Shown: positions 14,488 through 23,499 of the stretch, piece by piece
How positions within the stretch are numbered: the first letter of the stretch is position 1
Layout: every line of letters starts with the position of its first letter
Source of the DNA: Microvirga calopogonii
GTDB taxonomy: Bacteria > Pseudomonadota > Alphaproteobacteria > Rhizobiales > Beijerinckiaceae
NCBI RefSeq assembly: GCF_003347665.1
Contig: NZ_QDGA01000001.1
Coordinates: forward strand, 480,663-544,662
DNA length: 64,000 nt
Reading direction: 5' to 3'
Position numbers and translations under genes: made by a program
Notes under the pieces: generated by a model
What the model was told of the DNA's origin: nothing
Database searches by the model: none
The model's input: the letters and a program-made list of their open reading frames with translations, nothing else

Positions 14488-14907
14488 ATGGCAGCCCGTG
14501 ACGACAACGTTACCATTCTCCGCGAAACCTATGCCCGGTGGGTCGACACCAAAGGCAACGATTGCGAATGCTGGATGGACATCATTGCCGACGATGTCTC
14601 TCTAGGCTCGCTGGCAGAGGGCTCGCCGGAAGTACCCTTCACCATGCGCCGGAGCAGCAAGTCCGGCGTGCGCGCCTATCTGGAAGACCTCATGCGCGAC
14701 TGGGAGATGATCTCCCACAGCATGAACGAGTTCATCGCCCAGGACGACCGGGTGGCCGTGATCGGGCGGGCCGTCTGGCGCCACAAGGGGACGGGCAAGG
14801 TGGCGGACACCCGGAAAGTCGACATCTGGCGCTTCCGGGACGGCAAGGCGGTCGATTTCGAGGAATATTACGACACCGCCGGGCTCATCGCTGCCGCGAC
14901 GCCGTAG
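14488..14907 (+). CDS. nuclear transport factor 2 / SnoaL-like protein
   Basis: A 139-residue single-domain protein. The cone-shaped alpha+beta fold signature is seen in LRETYARWVDTKGN at the start, a central YLEDLMRDWEM helix, and the closing strands AVIGRAVWRHKGTGK and VDIWRFRDGKAVDFEEYYD. This superfamily includes isomerases, dehydratases and ligand-binding proteins, so the reaction cannot be named. ATG 14488 follows GGAGAG by about 6 nt. It stands alone, convergent with the pseudouridine synthase. Confidence 0.82.
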   Translation: MAARDDNVTILRETYARWVDTKGNDCECWMDIIADDVSLGSLAEGSPEVPFTMRRSSKSGVRAYLEDLMRDWEMISHSMNEFIAQDDRVAVIGRAVWRHKGTGKVADTRKVDIWRFRDGKAVDFEEYYDTAGLIAAATP

Positions 14908-14937
14908 GTAGCACACCAACAGTCCTCATCCGAAGCA

Positions 14938-15687
14938 TCACGCTCCTGCTGTAGGTGGCAGGAGGAGGGCAAGATCGGCCTCGCCGAGCAGGCGGTATTG
15001 TCCCGGCCCGAGATCCTCCGGCAGGGCCAGGCCGCCGATCCGGTCGCGATGCAGGGCCGCGACATGGTTGCCGACAGCCGCGAACATGCGCCTGACCTGA
15101 TGATAGCGGCCTTCCGTCAGGGTCAGGTAGGCGCTGGTCTCGGAGATTGCCTCCATCCGGGCTGGCAGAAGCGGCTTGTCCTCGCTCTCGAGCATCAGCG
15201 TCCCGGACGCAAAGATCTCCGCCTCATCGCCCCGCATTGGACGGTCGAGATCGACCCGGTAGCGCTTGGAGATGTTGGCGCGGGGAGAGATGATCCGGTG
15301 CAGCAGGTTGCCGTCGTCGGTCATGAGCAGCAGGCCCGACGTATCCTTGTCGAGCCGCCCGATGGTCGAGATCGCCGGATCGCGCCGGCGCCACCGGTCC
15401 GGAAGCAGACCATAGACCAGGGGACCTGCTTCCTTGTGCGAGCAGGTGACACCCAGCGGCTTATGCAGCATCAGGGCCAAGCCTGGAGGCGGATCGAGCG
15501 GCTTGCCCTGGATGCGCATCCTCTCCGAGAGGTCGCGGGTCACCGCAATGCGCCGGTCGGCATCCTCGACCTCGGCCCCATCGAGTGTGACGAGGCCTGC
15601 ATTGACCAAGGACTGCACTTCGCGGCGCGAGCCGTAGCCCATATTGGCGAGGAGCCGATCGAGGCGGAGCGTCGGGACCTTGCTCAT
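14938..15687 (-). CDS. rsuA: 16S rRNA pseudouridine synthase, RsuA/RluB/E/F family
   Basis: A 249-residue enzyme. An S4 RNA-binding domain occupies residues 5-60 (LRLDRLLANMGYGSRREVQ). The catalytic domain has GRLDKDTSGLLLMT near residue 109, where the Asp is the nucleophile, and the RYHQVRRMF segment near residue 193. The family isomerises uridine in rRNA; the RsuA assignment (U516 of 16S) rests on overall similarity, and RluB/E/F cannot be excluded. The start overlaps the stop of the RsmC-like gene by 4 bp, so the two rRNA-modification genes form an operon. Confidence 0.88.
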   Translation of the reverse strand: MSKVPTLRLDRLLANMGYGSRREVQSLVNAGLVTLDGAEVEDADRRIAVTRDLSERMRIQGKPLDPPPGLALMLHKPLGVTCSHKEAGPLVYGLLPDRWRRRDPAISTIGRLDKDTSGLLLMTDDGNLLHRIISPRANISKRYRVDLDRPMRGDEAEIFASGTLMLESEDKPLLPARMEAISETSAYLTLTEGRYHQVRRMFAAVGNHVAALHRDRIGGLALPEDLGPGQYRLLGEADLALLLPPTAGA

Positions 15688-16613
15688 TTCACGGCCTCGT
15701 AGATCTTGTATCCGTTGGCTTCGACCTTCGGCGTCACGCGCTTGAACAGCCCCTTCAGCACGGCCTCGTAGGGCAAGTGACGGTTGGCGACGAGCCAGAG
15801 GACGCCGCCTGAGCGAAGGGCCTCCGCGGCCCGGCGGATGAACGCCTGTCCCAAGCTCTGGTCCTCGGCGCCGCCATCGTGGAAAGGCGGATTCATCACC
15901 ACGAAATCGAGCCCTTTCAATCCTGTGCCGCTGCGGATGTCGGCCCAGCGCGGCTCCGCCCGCGGGTCGCCGATGTTGCGCGCTGCCATGCCCACGGCGC
16001 GGCGGTCGATGTCGATCATGGCGAGATGCTCGACCTTGGGCGAGGCCAAAATCGCACGGGCGAGAATGCCGATCCCGCAGCCGAAATCCGCCCCGCGACC
16101 GCTCAAGGCGGGCAGGTCCTGCTCCAGCAGGGCGCTCCCGGGATCGACGCGGTTCCAGCTGAACACGCCGGGCCAGGTCCAGAGGCCCAGGGCTTCGTCC
16201 AGACGAGGGCCGCCCTCGATCAGGGCTTCATCCAGGCCGGTGAGAAGGGCTGGCCGCACACAGGTGCAGATGCGGTGATGGCGGCGGGAGGATTCGGCGG
16301 CCTCGCAGCCGAACGCCTTGAGCTCCTTGGCAATCCGCGAGCCGCCCTTGTCCTTGGGTGCGAGGACCGTCAGGGACCCGCCGGGCGCGAGCGCCCGCAA
16401 GGCCAGGGCGATGGTGTAGCGCCGCTCCACCGTGCCAGGTGGGGCCAGCACGACCATGGTGCCGAGAGCCCCCTCCCCCAGCCCTTCCAGGGGTTCGGAG
16501 CCGGGGATCAAGGGCGAGAACTGAATGGCCCCTGCCGGGGTCTCGGCCAGCTCGGCCGCTGGCGTCCCGTAGACGCCGCTTGGTTTCGTATCCTGCAATG
16601 TGACTGAGCCCAC
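15684..16613 (-). CDS. class I SAM-dependent rRNA methyltransferase, RsmC-like
   Basis: About 309 residues from GTG 16613. The C-terminal half is a Rossmann methyltransferase: GADFGCGIGILARAIL (SAM-binding motif I), IDIDRRAVGMAARN, and the catalytic NPPF motif in DFVVMNPPFHDGG, typical of N-methylation of guanine. The N-terminal half (VERRYTIALALRALAPGGSL) is the degenerate partner domain of RsmC, which makes m2G1207 of 16S rRNA. The frame is open to 16730 but would then overlap the next gene, so the start is uncertain. Coupled to the pseudouridine synthase. Confidence 0.85.
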   Translation of the reverse strand: MGSVTLQDTKPSGVYGTPAAELAETPAGAIQFSPLIPGSEPLEGLGEGALGTMVVLAPPGTVERRYTIALALRALAPGGSLTVLAPKDKGGSRIAKELKAFGCEAAESSRRHHRICTCVRPALLTGLDEALIEGGPRLDEALGLWTWPGVFSWNRVDPGSALLEQDLPALSGRGADFGCGIGILARAILASPKVEHLAMIDIDRRAVGMAARNIGDPRAEPRWADIRSGTGLKGLDFVVMNPPFHDGGAEDQSLGQAFIRRAAEALRSGGVLWLVANRHLPYEAVLKGLFKRVTPKVEANGYKIYEAVK

Positions 16614-16659
16614 GTTGAACGCAGGCGTTCTTATTATGCCGCGGTCTGGAAGGTAAGTC

Positions 16660-16878
16660 TCAATGGCCTTGCGTTTCCTGCTTTGTCCCGGCCGCGCGGA
16701 TTTCCGATTCTCCGACCGCGCGCTGGGCACCGCTCAGGGTATCGCGTATCCGGTAGCCCAGCTCGCCGCTGCTGTTCTCCGGCATCAGGCGTACGATCTC
16801 ATAGGTGCCGCTCGTACGATCGGCGAAATGGGCGGCCGCAGCATGAACCAGCTGGCCCATGGAATATTTGTGACTCAC
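16660..16878 (-). CDS. small conserved hypothetical protein
   Basis: A 72-residue protein starting VSHKYSMGQLVHAAAAHFAD. GTG 16878 is chosen because AAGGAG precedes it by about 6 nt. The pattern KYSMGQLVHAA, then GTYEIVRLMPE and LGYRIRDTLSGAQRAVGESEI is shared with small rhizobial proteins of unknown role that I recall; it resembles a small beta-barrel. It lies 24 bp beyond the terminator of the cold-shock gene on the same strand. Confidence 0.72.
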   Translation of the reverse strand: MSHKYSMGQLVHAAAAHFADRTSGTYEIVRLMPENSSGELGYRIRDTLSGAQRAVGESEIRAAGTKQETQGH

Positions 16879-16901
16879 GAAAAACTCCTTGGATCGAAAG
16901 C

Positions 16902-16925
16902 AAAAAGCCGCCCTTGAGGGGCGGC
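16902..16925 (-). terminator. terminator of the cold-shock gene
   Basis: On the minus strand GCCGCCCC/GGGCGGC pairs around TCAA and is followed by TTTTT. It lies 41 bp after the csp stop and just before the ribosome-binding site of the next gene. Confidence 0.8.
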
Positions 16926-16965
16926 TTCGGGAGGCGGCACGCAGACCGAGCCTGTTCAACCGACG

Positions 16966-17175
16966 TTACGCCGTTTGAATATTGTTGACGGCGACCTTGC
17001 CGGAGCGGCGGTCTTCGGCGGTGTCGAAGGAGACCTTCTGGCCTTCGCGCAGACCGCGGATGCCGGCGCGCTCGAGCGCGGTGGCGTGGACGAACACGTC
17101 CTTGCTGCCATCGTCCGGCTGGATGAAGCCGAAGCCTTTTTGATCGTTGTAGAATTTCACGGTGCCCGAAATCAT
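16966..17175 (-). CDS. cspA: cold-shock protein
   Basis: A 69-residue single cold-shock domain. RNP1 is KGFGFIQPD and RNP2 is KDVFVHATAL; the fold begins with SGTVKFYNDQ. Members are RNA chaperones that melt secondary structure. ATG 17175 (MISGTVKF) is the start, preceded by an AAGGA. The upstream ORF extension to 17241 lies in the probable long 5' leader. The symbol denotes the family; alphaproteobacteria carry several paralogues. Confidence 0.93.
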   Translation of the reverse strand: MISGTVKFYNDQKGFGFIQPDDGSKDVFVHATALERAGIRGLREGQKVSFDTAEDRRSGKVAVNNIQTA

Positions 17176-17449
17176 GGGAATGTCCTTGGATAGGCTTGTT
17201 ATGCACGTGAGCCAGGGGCGTGCAGCCGCACGCCCGCACACTCGGGTTCGTCGATGTTTGGGAAGAGGGTCTGAACGTGCGCCTGGAAGGCCAAGGCGGA
17301 ACGGCCCGATTGTCCGGCCAAATGTCGATACAGCTTTATCTAGTCACTACTTGCGGCGAATACAAGGCGGCGAGCCGGAAAAGCGACAGGTCTTCTCCAG
17401 GGGCTCCCAGGAGAAGGTATCGGATCGCCGCCTTTCCGGACGGCTCGCT

Positions 17450-17788
17450 TCAGTACTTCAGCCGCAGCGCCTGGACGCTCGCGCCGCCATCGGCACAGAA
17501 GATCCGAGCCCTGGGGCAGTAGGAGACATAGGCAGGCGTCGGACAATAGGTCTGCATGAAGCTCTCGTCGATGGCACAGGTCACGTGGACGCGGTAGAAA
17601 CCCTGCGGGCCGCTTGGCGCATCGTGCAGGACCGAATAGCCCAGCCCCTGATCGGCGAGCCGGGCAATGGCGCGGCCGGGCTGGATCCGGGCCGTTTCGA
17701 ACCGGGACACGGTCCCTATATCGGCCGCCTGGGCTGCCGACCCCACCAGACCGGCCGCCAGTGCGATCCCTATTAAAACCTGCTTCAT
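17450..17788 (-). CDS. secreted hypothetical protein
   Basis: A 112-residue protein with a clear signal peptide (MKQVLIGIALAAGLVGSAAQA). The mature part contains Cys residues in VTCAIDES, QTYCPTP, VSYCPRA and IFCADGG that may form disulfides. The family is not recognised. ATG 17788 is chosen because the signal peptide starts there; the frame is open to 17869. Single gene. Confidence 0.7.
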   Translation of the reverse strand: MKQVLIGIALAAGLVGSAAQAADIGTVSRFETARIQPGRAIARLADQGLGYSVLHDAPSGPQGFYRVHVTCAIDESFMQTYCPTPAYVSYCPRARIFCADGGASVQALRLKY

Positions 17789-18020
17789 GCTGCGCCTCGC
17801 TGCCATCTCCCGAAAGACCGGTTCGCTCCGGTTGGGACCAGCGGGAGGAACCTGTCGAGGATAATGCAAAGCTGCCGTCCGGGATCCATCCCGAGCGCCT
17901 CTACGAAGGATTAACCACGCTCCCCGGCCGCGCCCGGCCCTGGCCGGACTTTAAGCAACCGGTAGGATCTTGTGCCCGATAAACGCGGCCTGTTGTTGAG
18001 CGTAAACCGACCAGGGTCCC

Positions 18021-18305
18021 ATGCACCACATCCATCTCGCTGAGGGTATGCGGCTTCGTTTTCCGGCGCGGAGCGCCGACTTCGATCAGGGCGTCGAGAT
18101 CGGCATCGTGGCCGCGCTGATGAGCCAGGATCTAACCGAATTCTCTCGAAAGATCTCGAACGAGAACCTTGGTCAGGTGCGGGCCCTGGTGGAACAGTTC
18201 GGCTACCGCCTTGTCGAAGGTCAGGCGGACGGGGAGTTCGTGGAACTCAATTTCTACAGCCGCACGGCGCGGCCGCGCCTGCGGGTCGTTCATTCGGGAA
18301 CCTGA
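18021..18305 (+). CDS. small conserved hypothetical protein
   Basis: A 94-residue protein beginning MHHIHLAEGMRLRFPARSAD and containing FDQGVEIGIVAALMSQDLTE and a strand-rich end (GEFVELNFYSR). Codon bias matches the core genome. I have no function to offer. It is convergent with the EamA transporter, 6 bp away. Confidence 0.65.
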   Translation: MHHIHLAEGMRLRFPARSADFDQGVEIGIVAALMSQDLTEFSRKISNENLGQVRALVEQFGYRLVEGQADGEFVELNFYSRTARPRLRVVHSGT

Positions 18306-18311
18306 TCGGGA

Positions 18312-19229
18312 TCAGGCGGAAAACCTCTTCTGCATGGCGTGGACGCGCTCGCGATAGGCCGTGTAGAAGCCACTCGAGACGATGAGGCATGCGCCCGCGA
18401 TCGTCCATGAATCCGGCAGCGATCCGAACACCAGGTAGCCGAGCGTGCCCGCCCAGATCAGCTGGACATAAGAAAACGGCGCGATCAGCGACGCATTGCC
18501 ATGGCGATAGGCCATGACCACGAACCAATGGCCGATGGCGAACAGGATGCCCATGCACAGGCCCAGCATGATCTCGGGCCCGTTCGGCATCACCCAGTTG
18601 AAGGGCATGAGCGCGCTCAACACGAGGCTGCCCACCGATGCTGAGTAGGCGAGCGTCGTGAGAGCATGGTCGCCCGTGATCTTGCGGGTGACCACAGCGC
18701 CGACGGCCCAGCTCGACGCGCTGATGATCGGCAGGAAGGCAGCCGGCTCGAAAGCGCCCGTGCCGGGTCGCACGACGATCATGACCCCGATCAGGCCGAT
18801 TGCGGCGGCCGTCCAGCGCCGCCAGCCCACGGTCTCGCCTAAGAAGAGCACCGACAGGGCCATGATCAGGATCGGCGAGACGAAGAACACCGCCGTCGCG
18901 TCGGCCACGGGCAGATGAGGCAGGCTCTGGATGAACATGATCGAGGAGCCCACCATGCCGAAGCCCCGGACCACCTGAAGACCGGGCCGCCGGGAGCGGA
19001 ACAGGCCAGGCCCGCCCTTGATCAGCACCACGGGAAGAATGACGAACGCAAAGGTGACGTAGCGCATCCAGGCCACTTCCGGCGGCGGCAGGGTGGAGGC
19101 GAGCTGTTTGGTGATGACGTCCGCCACGGAAAACACGACCGTGGAGGCGATCAGGAACAGGATGCCCCGCAGCGGAGAGGCAGGCGCGCTGGGCGCCGCA
19201 TTTTCCCGGGCAGCGGGGGCGGAGGTCAT
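18312..19229 (-). CDS. EamA/DMT family transporter
   Basis: A 305-residue membrane protein with ten predicted helices in two EamA repeats. The first repeat holds ILFLIASTVVFSVADVITK and AWMRYVTFAFVILP; the second ends with TIAGACLIVSSGFYTAYRE. DMT carriers export small metabolites or amino acids; the substrate is unknown. ATG 19229 is preferred to the far upstream ATG, which adds 26 Arg/Pro-rich residues. Divergent from the MFS gene at 19487. Confidence 0.88.
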   Translation of the reverse strand: MTSAPAARENAAPSAPASPLRGILFLIASTVVFSVADVITKQLASTLPPPEVAWMRYVTFAFVILPVVLIKGGPGLFRSRRPGLQVVRGFGMVGSSIMFIQSLPHLPVADATAVFFVSPILIMALSVLFLGETVGWRRWTAAAIGLIGVMIVVRPGTGAFEPAAFLPIISASSWAVGAVVTRKITGDHALTTLAYSASVGSLVLSALMPFNWVMPNGPEIMLGLCMGILFAIGHWFVVMAYRHGNASLIAPFSYVQLIWAGTLGYLVFGSLPDSWTIAGACLIVSSGFYTAYRERVHAMQKRFSA

Positions 19230-19486
19230 GGACAGCTCAAAAATGAGGCTCGCGCGACGATGCGGCGAGCCTGAAGGTCTCGAGAGAGGAGGTAATGGGA
19301 CATTCATAAAGTACCGTTCCCTCCTCAGGAGAAGTGCAAACTCAACACATGGTCTATGCCTTCAGTGAATGGATAGCTTCGTCGACTGGCCTACACTTGC
19401 GCCTTAAGCATAATAGCCCGAAGCCGGCCCTGATCTTGGGGTCGGCCGATCAGGACCTGCTTCATCGGCGGGGATGGAAAGACTTC

Positions 19487-20719
19487 ATGCAGGAGCAATT
19501 GCCGGAAACATCGAGCCGCCTGGTGAGCGGCACGCCTGCCTTTCGCCGATTGAATCTGGCTTTGTTCGCCGCCGGCTTCTCGACCTTTGCCATTCTCTAC
19601 TGCGTCCAGCCCCTCCTGCCGGAATTCTCGCAGGAATTCCATGTCAGCGCAGCGATCAGCAGCCTGTCCCTGTCGCTCTCGACCGGCCTTCTCGCGGTGG
19701 CGATGCTGGTGGCGGGTTCCTTGTCGGAGGTCTGGGGGCGCAAGCCCGTCATGGTGGCCTCGCTGTTCGCCTCGGCTCTCCTGACCCTGTTGTCCGCCGC
19801 AGCCCCGAATTGGACCAGCCTGCTCCTCGCCCGCATGGCGATCGGCATCACCCTGAGCGGCCTTCCCGCCGTCGCCATGGCCTATGTGAGCGAGGAAGTG
19901 GACCCGAAATCCATCGGCCTCGCCATGGGGCTCTTCATCGGCGGCAATGCGGTCGGAGGCATGGCCGGTCGGATCATCAGCGGCGTTCTGACGGATCTCG
20001 GTTCCTGGCGTGTCGCCATCGGGCTGATCGGGGCCGTGGGTTTGATCTCGGCCCTGGCGGCTTGGCGGAGCCTGCCGGCCTCGGCCCATTTTCAGCCGCG
20101 CGCCGCCCGCCCGGGGCAGTTGCTGCGCTCCTTCGGGGAACACCTGCGTGACCCGGGTCTGCGGGCCCTGTTCGCCGAGGCTTTCCTCCTCATGGGCGGG
20201 TTCGTGACGATCTACAATTATCTCGGCTACCGCCTGACGGAAGCCCCCTATTCCCTGAGTCAATCGGCCATCGGGGCGATTTTCTCCGCCTATCTGATCG
20301 GCACCTTGAGTTCGGCCTGGATCGGGGAGCTGGCTGGACGCCTGGGCCGCAGGCGGGTCCTGTGGGCCATGATCGCGATCATGCTTGCCGGCGTGGCGCT
20401 CACGCTTTTCCATCACCTTGCGCTCATTCTGGCCGGGATCGTGGCTGTGACCTTCGGCTTCTTCGGCGCCCATTCCATCGCCAGCAGCTGGGTCGGCAAC
20501 CGGGCCCTCGGCGCGAAGGCACAGGCCTCGGCCCTGTACCTGTTCTGCTACTATCTCGGCTCCAGCGCCGTCGGCACCCTGGGCGGCGTGTTCTGGACGC
20601 ATGGGGGTTGGCCCGGCGTGTCGGCCCTCGTGGCCCTCCTGCTGCTCGCAGCGCTCGCCCTCGCTCTTCGGCTGATGGCTCTTCCGCAGCGCGAGGCCGC
20701 ACAGGCGCCGCGGCAATAA
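19487..20719 (+). CDS. MFS transporter, YnfM-like
   Basis: A 410-residue protein with twelve membrane helices. The N-terminal half carries the family motif between helices 2 and 3 (GSLSEVWGRKPVM) and FAILYCVQPLLPEFS in helix 1, a pattern of YnfM/arabinose-polymer-type exporters. The proline/glycine antiporter motif is seen in SGLPAVAMAYVSEE. It probably exports small molecules by proton antiport. ATG 19487 is chosen because upstream in-frame residues are not hydrophobic or conserved. Confidence 0.88.
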   Translation: MQEQLPETSSRLVSGTPAFRRLNLALFAAGFSTFAILYCVQPLLPEFSQEFHVSAAISSLSLSLSTGLLAVAMLVAGSLSEVWGRKPVMVASLFASALLTLLSAAAPNWTSLLLARMAIGITLSGLPAVAMAYVSEEVDPKSIGLAMGLFIGGNAVGGMAGRIISGVLTDLGSWRVAIGLIGAVGLISALAAWRSLPASAHFQPRAARPGQLLRSFGEHLRDPGLRALFAEAFLLMGGFVTIYNYLGYRLTEAPYSLSQSAIGAIFSAYLIGTLSSAWIGELAGRLGRRRVLWAMIAIMLAGVALTLFHHLALILAGIVAVTFGFFGAHSIASSWVGNRALGAKAQASALYLFCYYLGSSAVGTLGGVFWTHGGWPGVSALVALLLLAALALALRLMALPQREAAQAPRQ

Positions 20720-20930
20720 AAATCCTGCGCGAACCAAGCAATCGCGCGTCAGTTTATTTACGTCCAGCCGATCGACAACATGACAATCTCAGCGCTTTAT
20801 ATAGCTTAACTGCATAGATTATCTCGATACTCAGGCTATACCCGGCGCTACCCAGGCAAATATATCGTCTTAATGTTGCCCCATTAGCCTCCATTTTGCA
20901 TCCCATCGATAACAATCAAGGGAATGCATT

Positions 20931-21320
20931 GTGGATCAACGTAAGGTATCGCTCGCACTTGCAAGTCTGTTCATCTCCGGATCGACGATCTTCTTACCTC
21001 AAGCTGCCTCCGCCGATCCGGTAGAGCCTGCCGGGAAAGTCATTCAGAGCGGCCGCGCTTCCTGGTATGGCCCGGGGTTCCACGGCCGGCGGACCGCAAG
21101 CGGCGAAACCTTCAACACCAACGACCTGACCGCCGCCCATCGCACCCTGCCCTTCGGCACGAAGGTCCGGGTCGTGAACAAGAAGACTGGCAAGTCGGTG
21201 GTCGTTCGTATCAATGACCGTGGTCCATATGCCCACGGTCGTGTCATCGATCTGTCAAAAGCCTCCGCGCAGGCTATCGGCCTCTCCGGCGTCACCTCCG
21301 TGGACGTCGCCCAACTTTAA
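20931..21320 (+). CDS. rlpA: RlpA-like double-psi beta-barrel protein
   Basis: A 129-residue protein from GTG 20931 with a signal peptide ending near AASA. The DPBB domain covers residues 35-125: GRASWYGPGFHGRRTASGE, then LTAAHRTLPFGTKVRV and VVRINDRGPYAHGRVIDLS, which hold the acidic residues used by RlpA lytic transglycosylases. It lacks the SPOR domain of full-length RlpA, so septal targeting by denuded glycan is not expected. No lipobox is obvious. Acts in the periplasm on peptidoglycan by family analogy. Confidence 0.88.
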   Translation: MDQRKVSLALASLFISGSTIFLPQAASADPVEPAGKVIQSGRASWYGPGFHGRRTASGETFNTNDLTAAHRTLPFGTKVRVVNKKTGKSVVVRINDRGPYAHGRVIDLSKASAQAIGLSGVTSVDVAQL

Positions 21321-21385
21321 AGACCGGCTTTCGAGTCCGCCGCTTATTTCATGACCTGTTCATTTTTCGACTGATCCATTGCCAC

Positions 21386-21416
21386 CCGCCCCGGCAGGAC
21401 TCCCTTGCCGGGGCGG
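21386..21416. repeat. GC-rich hairpin between rlpA and the next gene
   Basis: CCGCCCCGGCA and TGCCGGGGCGG pair over 11 bp around 9 nt. No U tract follows, so it is a weak terminator at best. Confidence 0.4.
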
Positions 21417-21489
21417 ATCATGGAACCGACAAGCCTTTTTCCCGCTTTTCCCCGGTCCCTTTCGTTCAAGAAGAGGCCTTTTGGAACGT

Positions 21490-22284
21490 ATGCAGATCGG
21501 CCGGTCCCTCACATCGATCACCGCCCTCCTGACGCTCGCGGCGGCTGTCTCCCCCATGGCCGCCGCGCAGACGGGGCGGACCTGGGTCGATCCCCCGGCT
21601 CAGACCGGCCCGGCCCCTTCGCCGGCGCCCGCTCCTCAGGCCCCGCCGCCCGAAAGCCCTCCGCCGCAGGCCGCGACACCGACGCCCGCACCGGCAACCC
21701 CGCCCGCGCAAACGGCCCAGCCGCAGGCACCGGTCGCAAAGCCCGACGCGCCGACTTCAGCGCAAACAGAGCCGCCGCCCGCGGCCAGACCTTCTTCGCC
21801 CAGTGTGGCCGCGAAGCCGCAGGAAGGTCCTGGCGGCGACAATCGCTCCGCCCGGGCGACAGTCGCACGGGACTTCGCCGTCGATTATCTCGCATCCTGG
21901 TCCGCCTCGAACGAGGTCGCCCTCGAGGCGACGGCCGCTTTCTATGCGCCGCGCATTCTCTTCCACGGGCGCGAGATGACCATGAAGCGCCTCTTCAACG
22001 AGAAGCGCCGTTTCGCCCAGCGCTGGCCGGAGCGCGATTATCGCCCGCGCCAGGACGCCATCGGAGCCGCGTGCAACCCGGCGGGCGAGGTCTGCACGGT
22101 GCATGCGGTGTTCGACTTCACGGCCTCGAATCCGAGGCGACGACGCGTCTCGCAGGGGACCGGCGCACTGCAGCTCATCATAAACTTCATCGGCGACAAG
22201 CCGGTCATTGTCGCGGAACACAGCACGCTGCTCGGTCAGCAGCACAGGAGAAACCTTGCCCAGGAGGGTGTCTCGCATGATTGA
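21490..22284 (+). CDS. secreted proline-rich protein with NTF2-like end
   Basis: A 264-residue protein. A signal peptide (residues 1-26, ending MAAAQ) is followed by about 90 residues of low-complexity Pro/Ala, a likely wall-spanning spacer. Residues 125-255 form a compact domain (VARDFAVDYLASWSASNEVA, then GREMTMKRLFNEKRRFAQRW and YRPRQDAI) resembling the SnoaL/NTF2-like domains found in exported proteins. Two Cys (AACNPAGEVCTVHA) may pair. The stop overlaps the next start, so the two genes are coupled. Function unknown. Confidence 0.75.
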   Translation: MQIGRSLTSITALLTLAAAVSPMAAAQTGRTWVDPPAQTGPAPSPAPAPQAPPPESPPPQAATPTPAPATPPAQTAQPQAPVAKPDAPTSAQTEPPPAARPSSPSVAAKPQEGPGGDNRSARATVARDFAVDYLASWSASNEVALEATAAFYAPRILFHGREMTMKRLFNEKRRFAQRWPERDYRPRQDAIGAACNPAGEVCTVHAVFDFTASNPRRRRVSQGTGALQLIINFIGDKPVIVAEHSTLLGQQHRRNLAQEGVSHD

Positions 22285-23389
22285 CGATTCCATCACCCCG
22301 GATTCCAAGGCTGATCCGCGCCAGAACTGGGCCCGGACGCGCGAGAGGATGCGCGAGGTCATCCACGCGGAACTCGACAGGATCCATCCTACGGACGACG
22401 CGCGTCGCGCCCTCGAACTCATCATCGAATCCTCCGTGCGCCCGTCCGAGGAGAACGGCGCGCTGAAGCTCAGCATCATCGATCACGACGGCAAGACGCG
22501 GACGATCGAGAAGAACGGGCAGACGGCGGAGTTCACGCTGCAGGACCTCCTGGAGGAGTTGCGCGGCAAGTATCCGGTGCTGTTCCGGCCGGCGAAGCCC
22601 GATGCGGCTGCGCTCGCGCGGGAGAACGAGACGCCTCAGCCGCGTGAGGCACCGAAGCGTGATTGGTTGAACGTCGATGCCCCCCCGTCACGACCGGTCG
22701 AGGACGCCGTCGCAATCCATCAGGAGGCGCGAGAGGAACCGACGCTTCCGGAACGGGCGCGCAGCACGTTCGAGACGCTGAAAGCCTCCGTCATGCCCGA
22801 GCACGGCAATCGGGCCGAGGATCATCCGATTCCGGTTGTCGAAGAGCATGAGCGGAACGTCTTCGACGACGTGCGCGCGCGCTCCTGGGCGCGACCGGCC
22901 GTCGCCCTCGCGGCGGTGTCCGTCCTCGCGCTCCTCGGCGTCGGGGCCTTCCTGTTCCGAGGACACGAGGCGCCGCCACCGAAGGCCACCGCTGCGGCGG
23001 CGGCCCCGTCCGGTCCGATCAAGGAACCGGAGCCGGTCACGACGGGCTCGACGGGGGCCGCAGGAACGCTGCGCGGCGTGCCGGACGTGATCGATACGGC
23101 AACCTTGTCGCTGAACGGTGAAGTCGTGCGCCTGTTCGGCGTTGAATGGGCTCCCGGCGCAGGCAAGCCCGAAGACCTGACTCAGTATCTCAACGGGCGC
23201 GAAGTGGCTTGCGACCCGGTAGGCGGAAACGACGTGTACCGGTGTCAGGTCGGCAGCCAGGACCTGTCCCGCGTGGTGCTGTTCAACGGCGGCGGGCGTC
23301 CCACGGACGATGCAACGCCCGAACTCAAGGCAGCGGCCGAGAAGGCCCGCGAGGCGAAGATCGGCGTCTGGAGCAAGCAGCAGCCATAA
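22277..23389 (+). CDS. single-pass membrane protein with degenerate nuclease-like domain
   Basis: A 370-residue protein starting at ATG 22277, preceded by AGGAGGGTG. Residues 1-200 are acidic and soluble; a membrane segment (PAVALAAVSVLALLGVGAFL) lies near 215-235; a Pro/Ala linker follows; residues 270-365 resemble a thermonuclease (SNase) fold: VPDVIDTATLSLNGEVVRLF, then GVEWAPG and NDVYRCQV. The catalytic pattern RLxGIDxPE of nucleases is changed to RLFGVEWAPG, losing the catalytic Glu, so it is probably non-enzymatic. Topology N-in with the SNase-like part in the periplasm is inferred. Coupled to the Pro-rich secreted protein. Confidence 0.7.
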   Translation: MIDDSITPDSKADPRQNWARTRERMREVIHAELDRIHPTDDARRALELIIESSVRPSEENGALKLSIIDHDGKTRTIEKNGQTAEFTLQDLLEELRGKYPVLFRPAKPDAAALARENETPQPREAPKRDWLNVDAPPSRPVEDAVAIHQEAREEPTLPERARSTFETLKASVMPEHGNRAEDHPIPVVEEHERNVFDDVRARSWARPAVALAAVSVLALLGVGAFLFRGHEAPPPKATAAAAAPSGPIKEPEPVTTGSTGAAGTLRGVPDVIDTATLSLNGEVVRLFGVEWAPGAGKPEDLTQYLNGREVACDPVGGNDVYRCQVGSQDLSRVVLFNGGGRPTDDATPELKAAAEKAREAKIGVWSKQQP

Positions 23390-23392
23390 GAA

Positions 23393-23419
23393 AGCGGCCC
23401 CTGCTTGGCAGGAGCCGCT
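23393..23419 (+). terminator. hairpin after the nuclease-like gene
   Basis: AGCGGC-CCTGC pairs with GCAGG-GCCGCT around a short loop, 3 bp after the stop. The following U content is low (CATTCTT), so termination may be partial. Confidence 0.45.
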
Positions 23420-23439
23420 CATTCTTCAAGGCATTGCAT

Positions 23440-23499
23440 GCTGGAGCATCGTTCGGAGCGGAAAACCGGATCCACTTTTCGCACGATGCTTCAGGCGCG
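23440..23499. repeat. degenerate copy of the GCATCGG repeat family
   Basis: GCATGCTGGAGCATCGT is followed by GGAAAACCGGATCCACTTT and then ACGATGC, an imperfect palindrome like the longer copies at 30101, 59089 and 60457. It lies between convergent genes. Confidence 0.5.
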
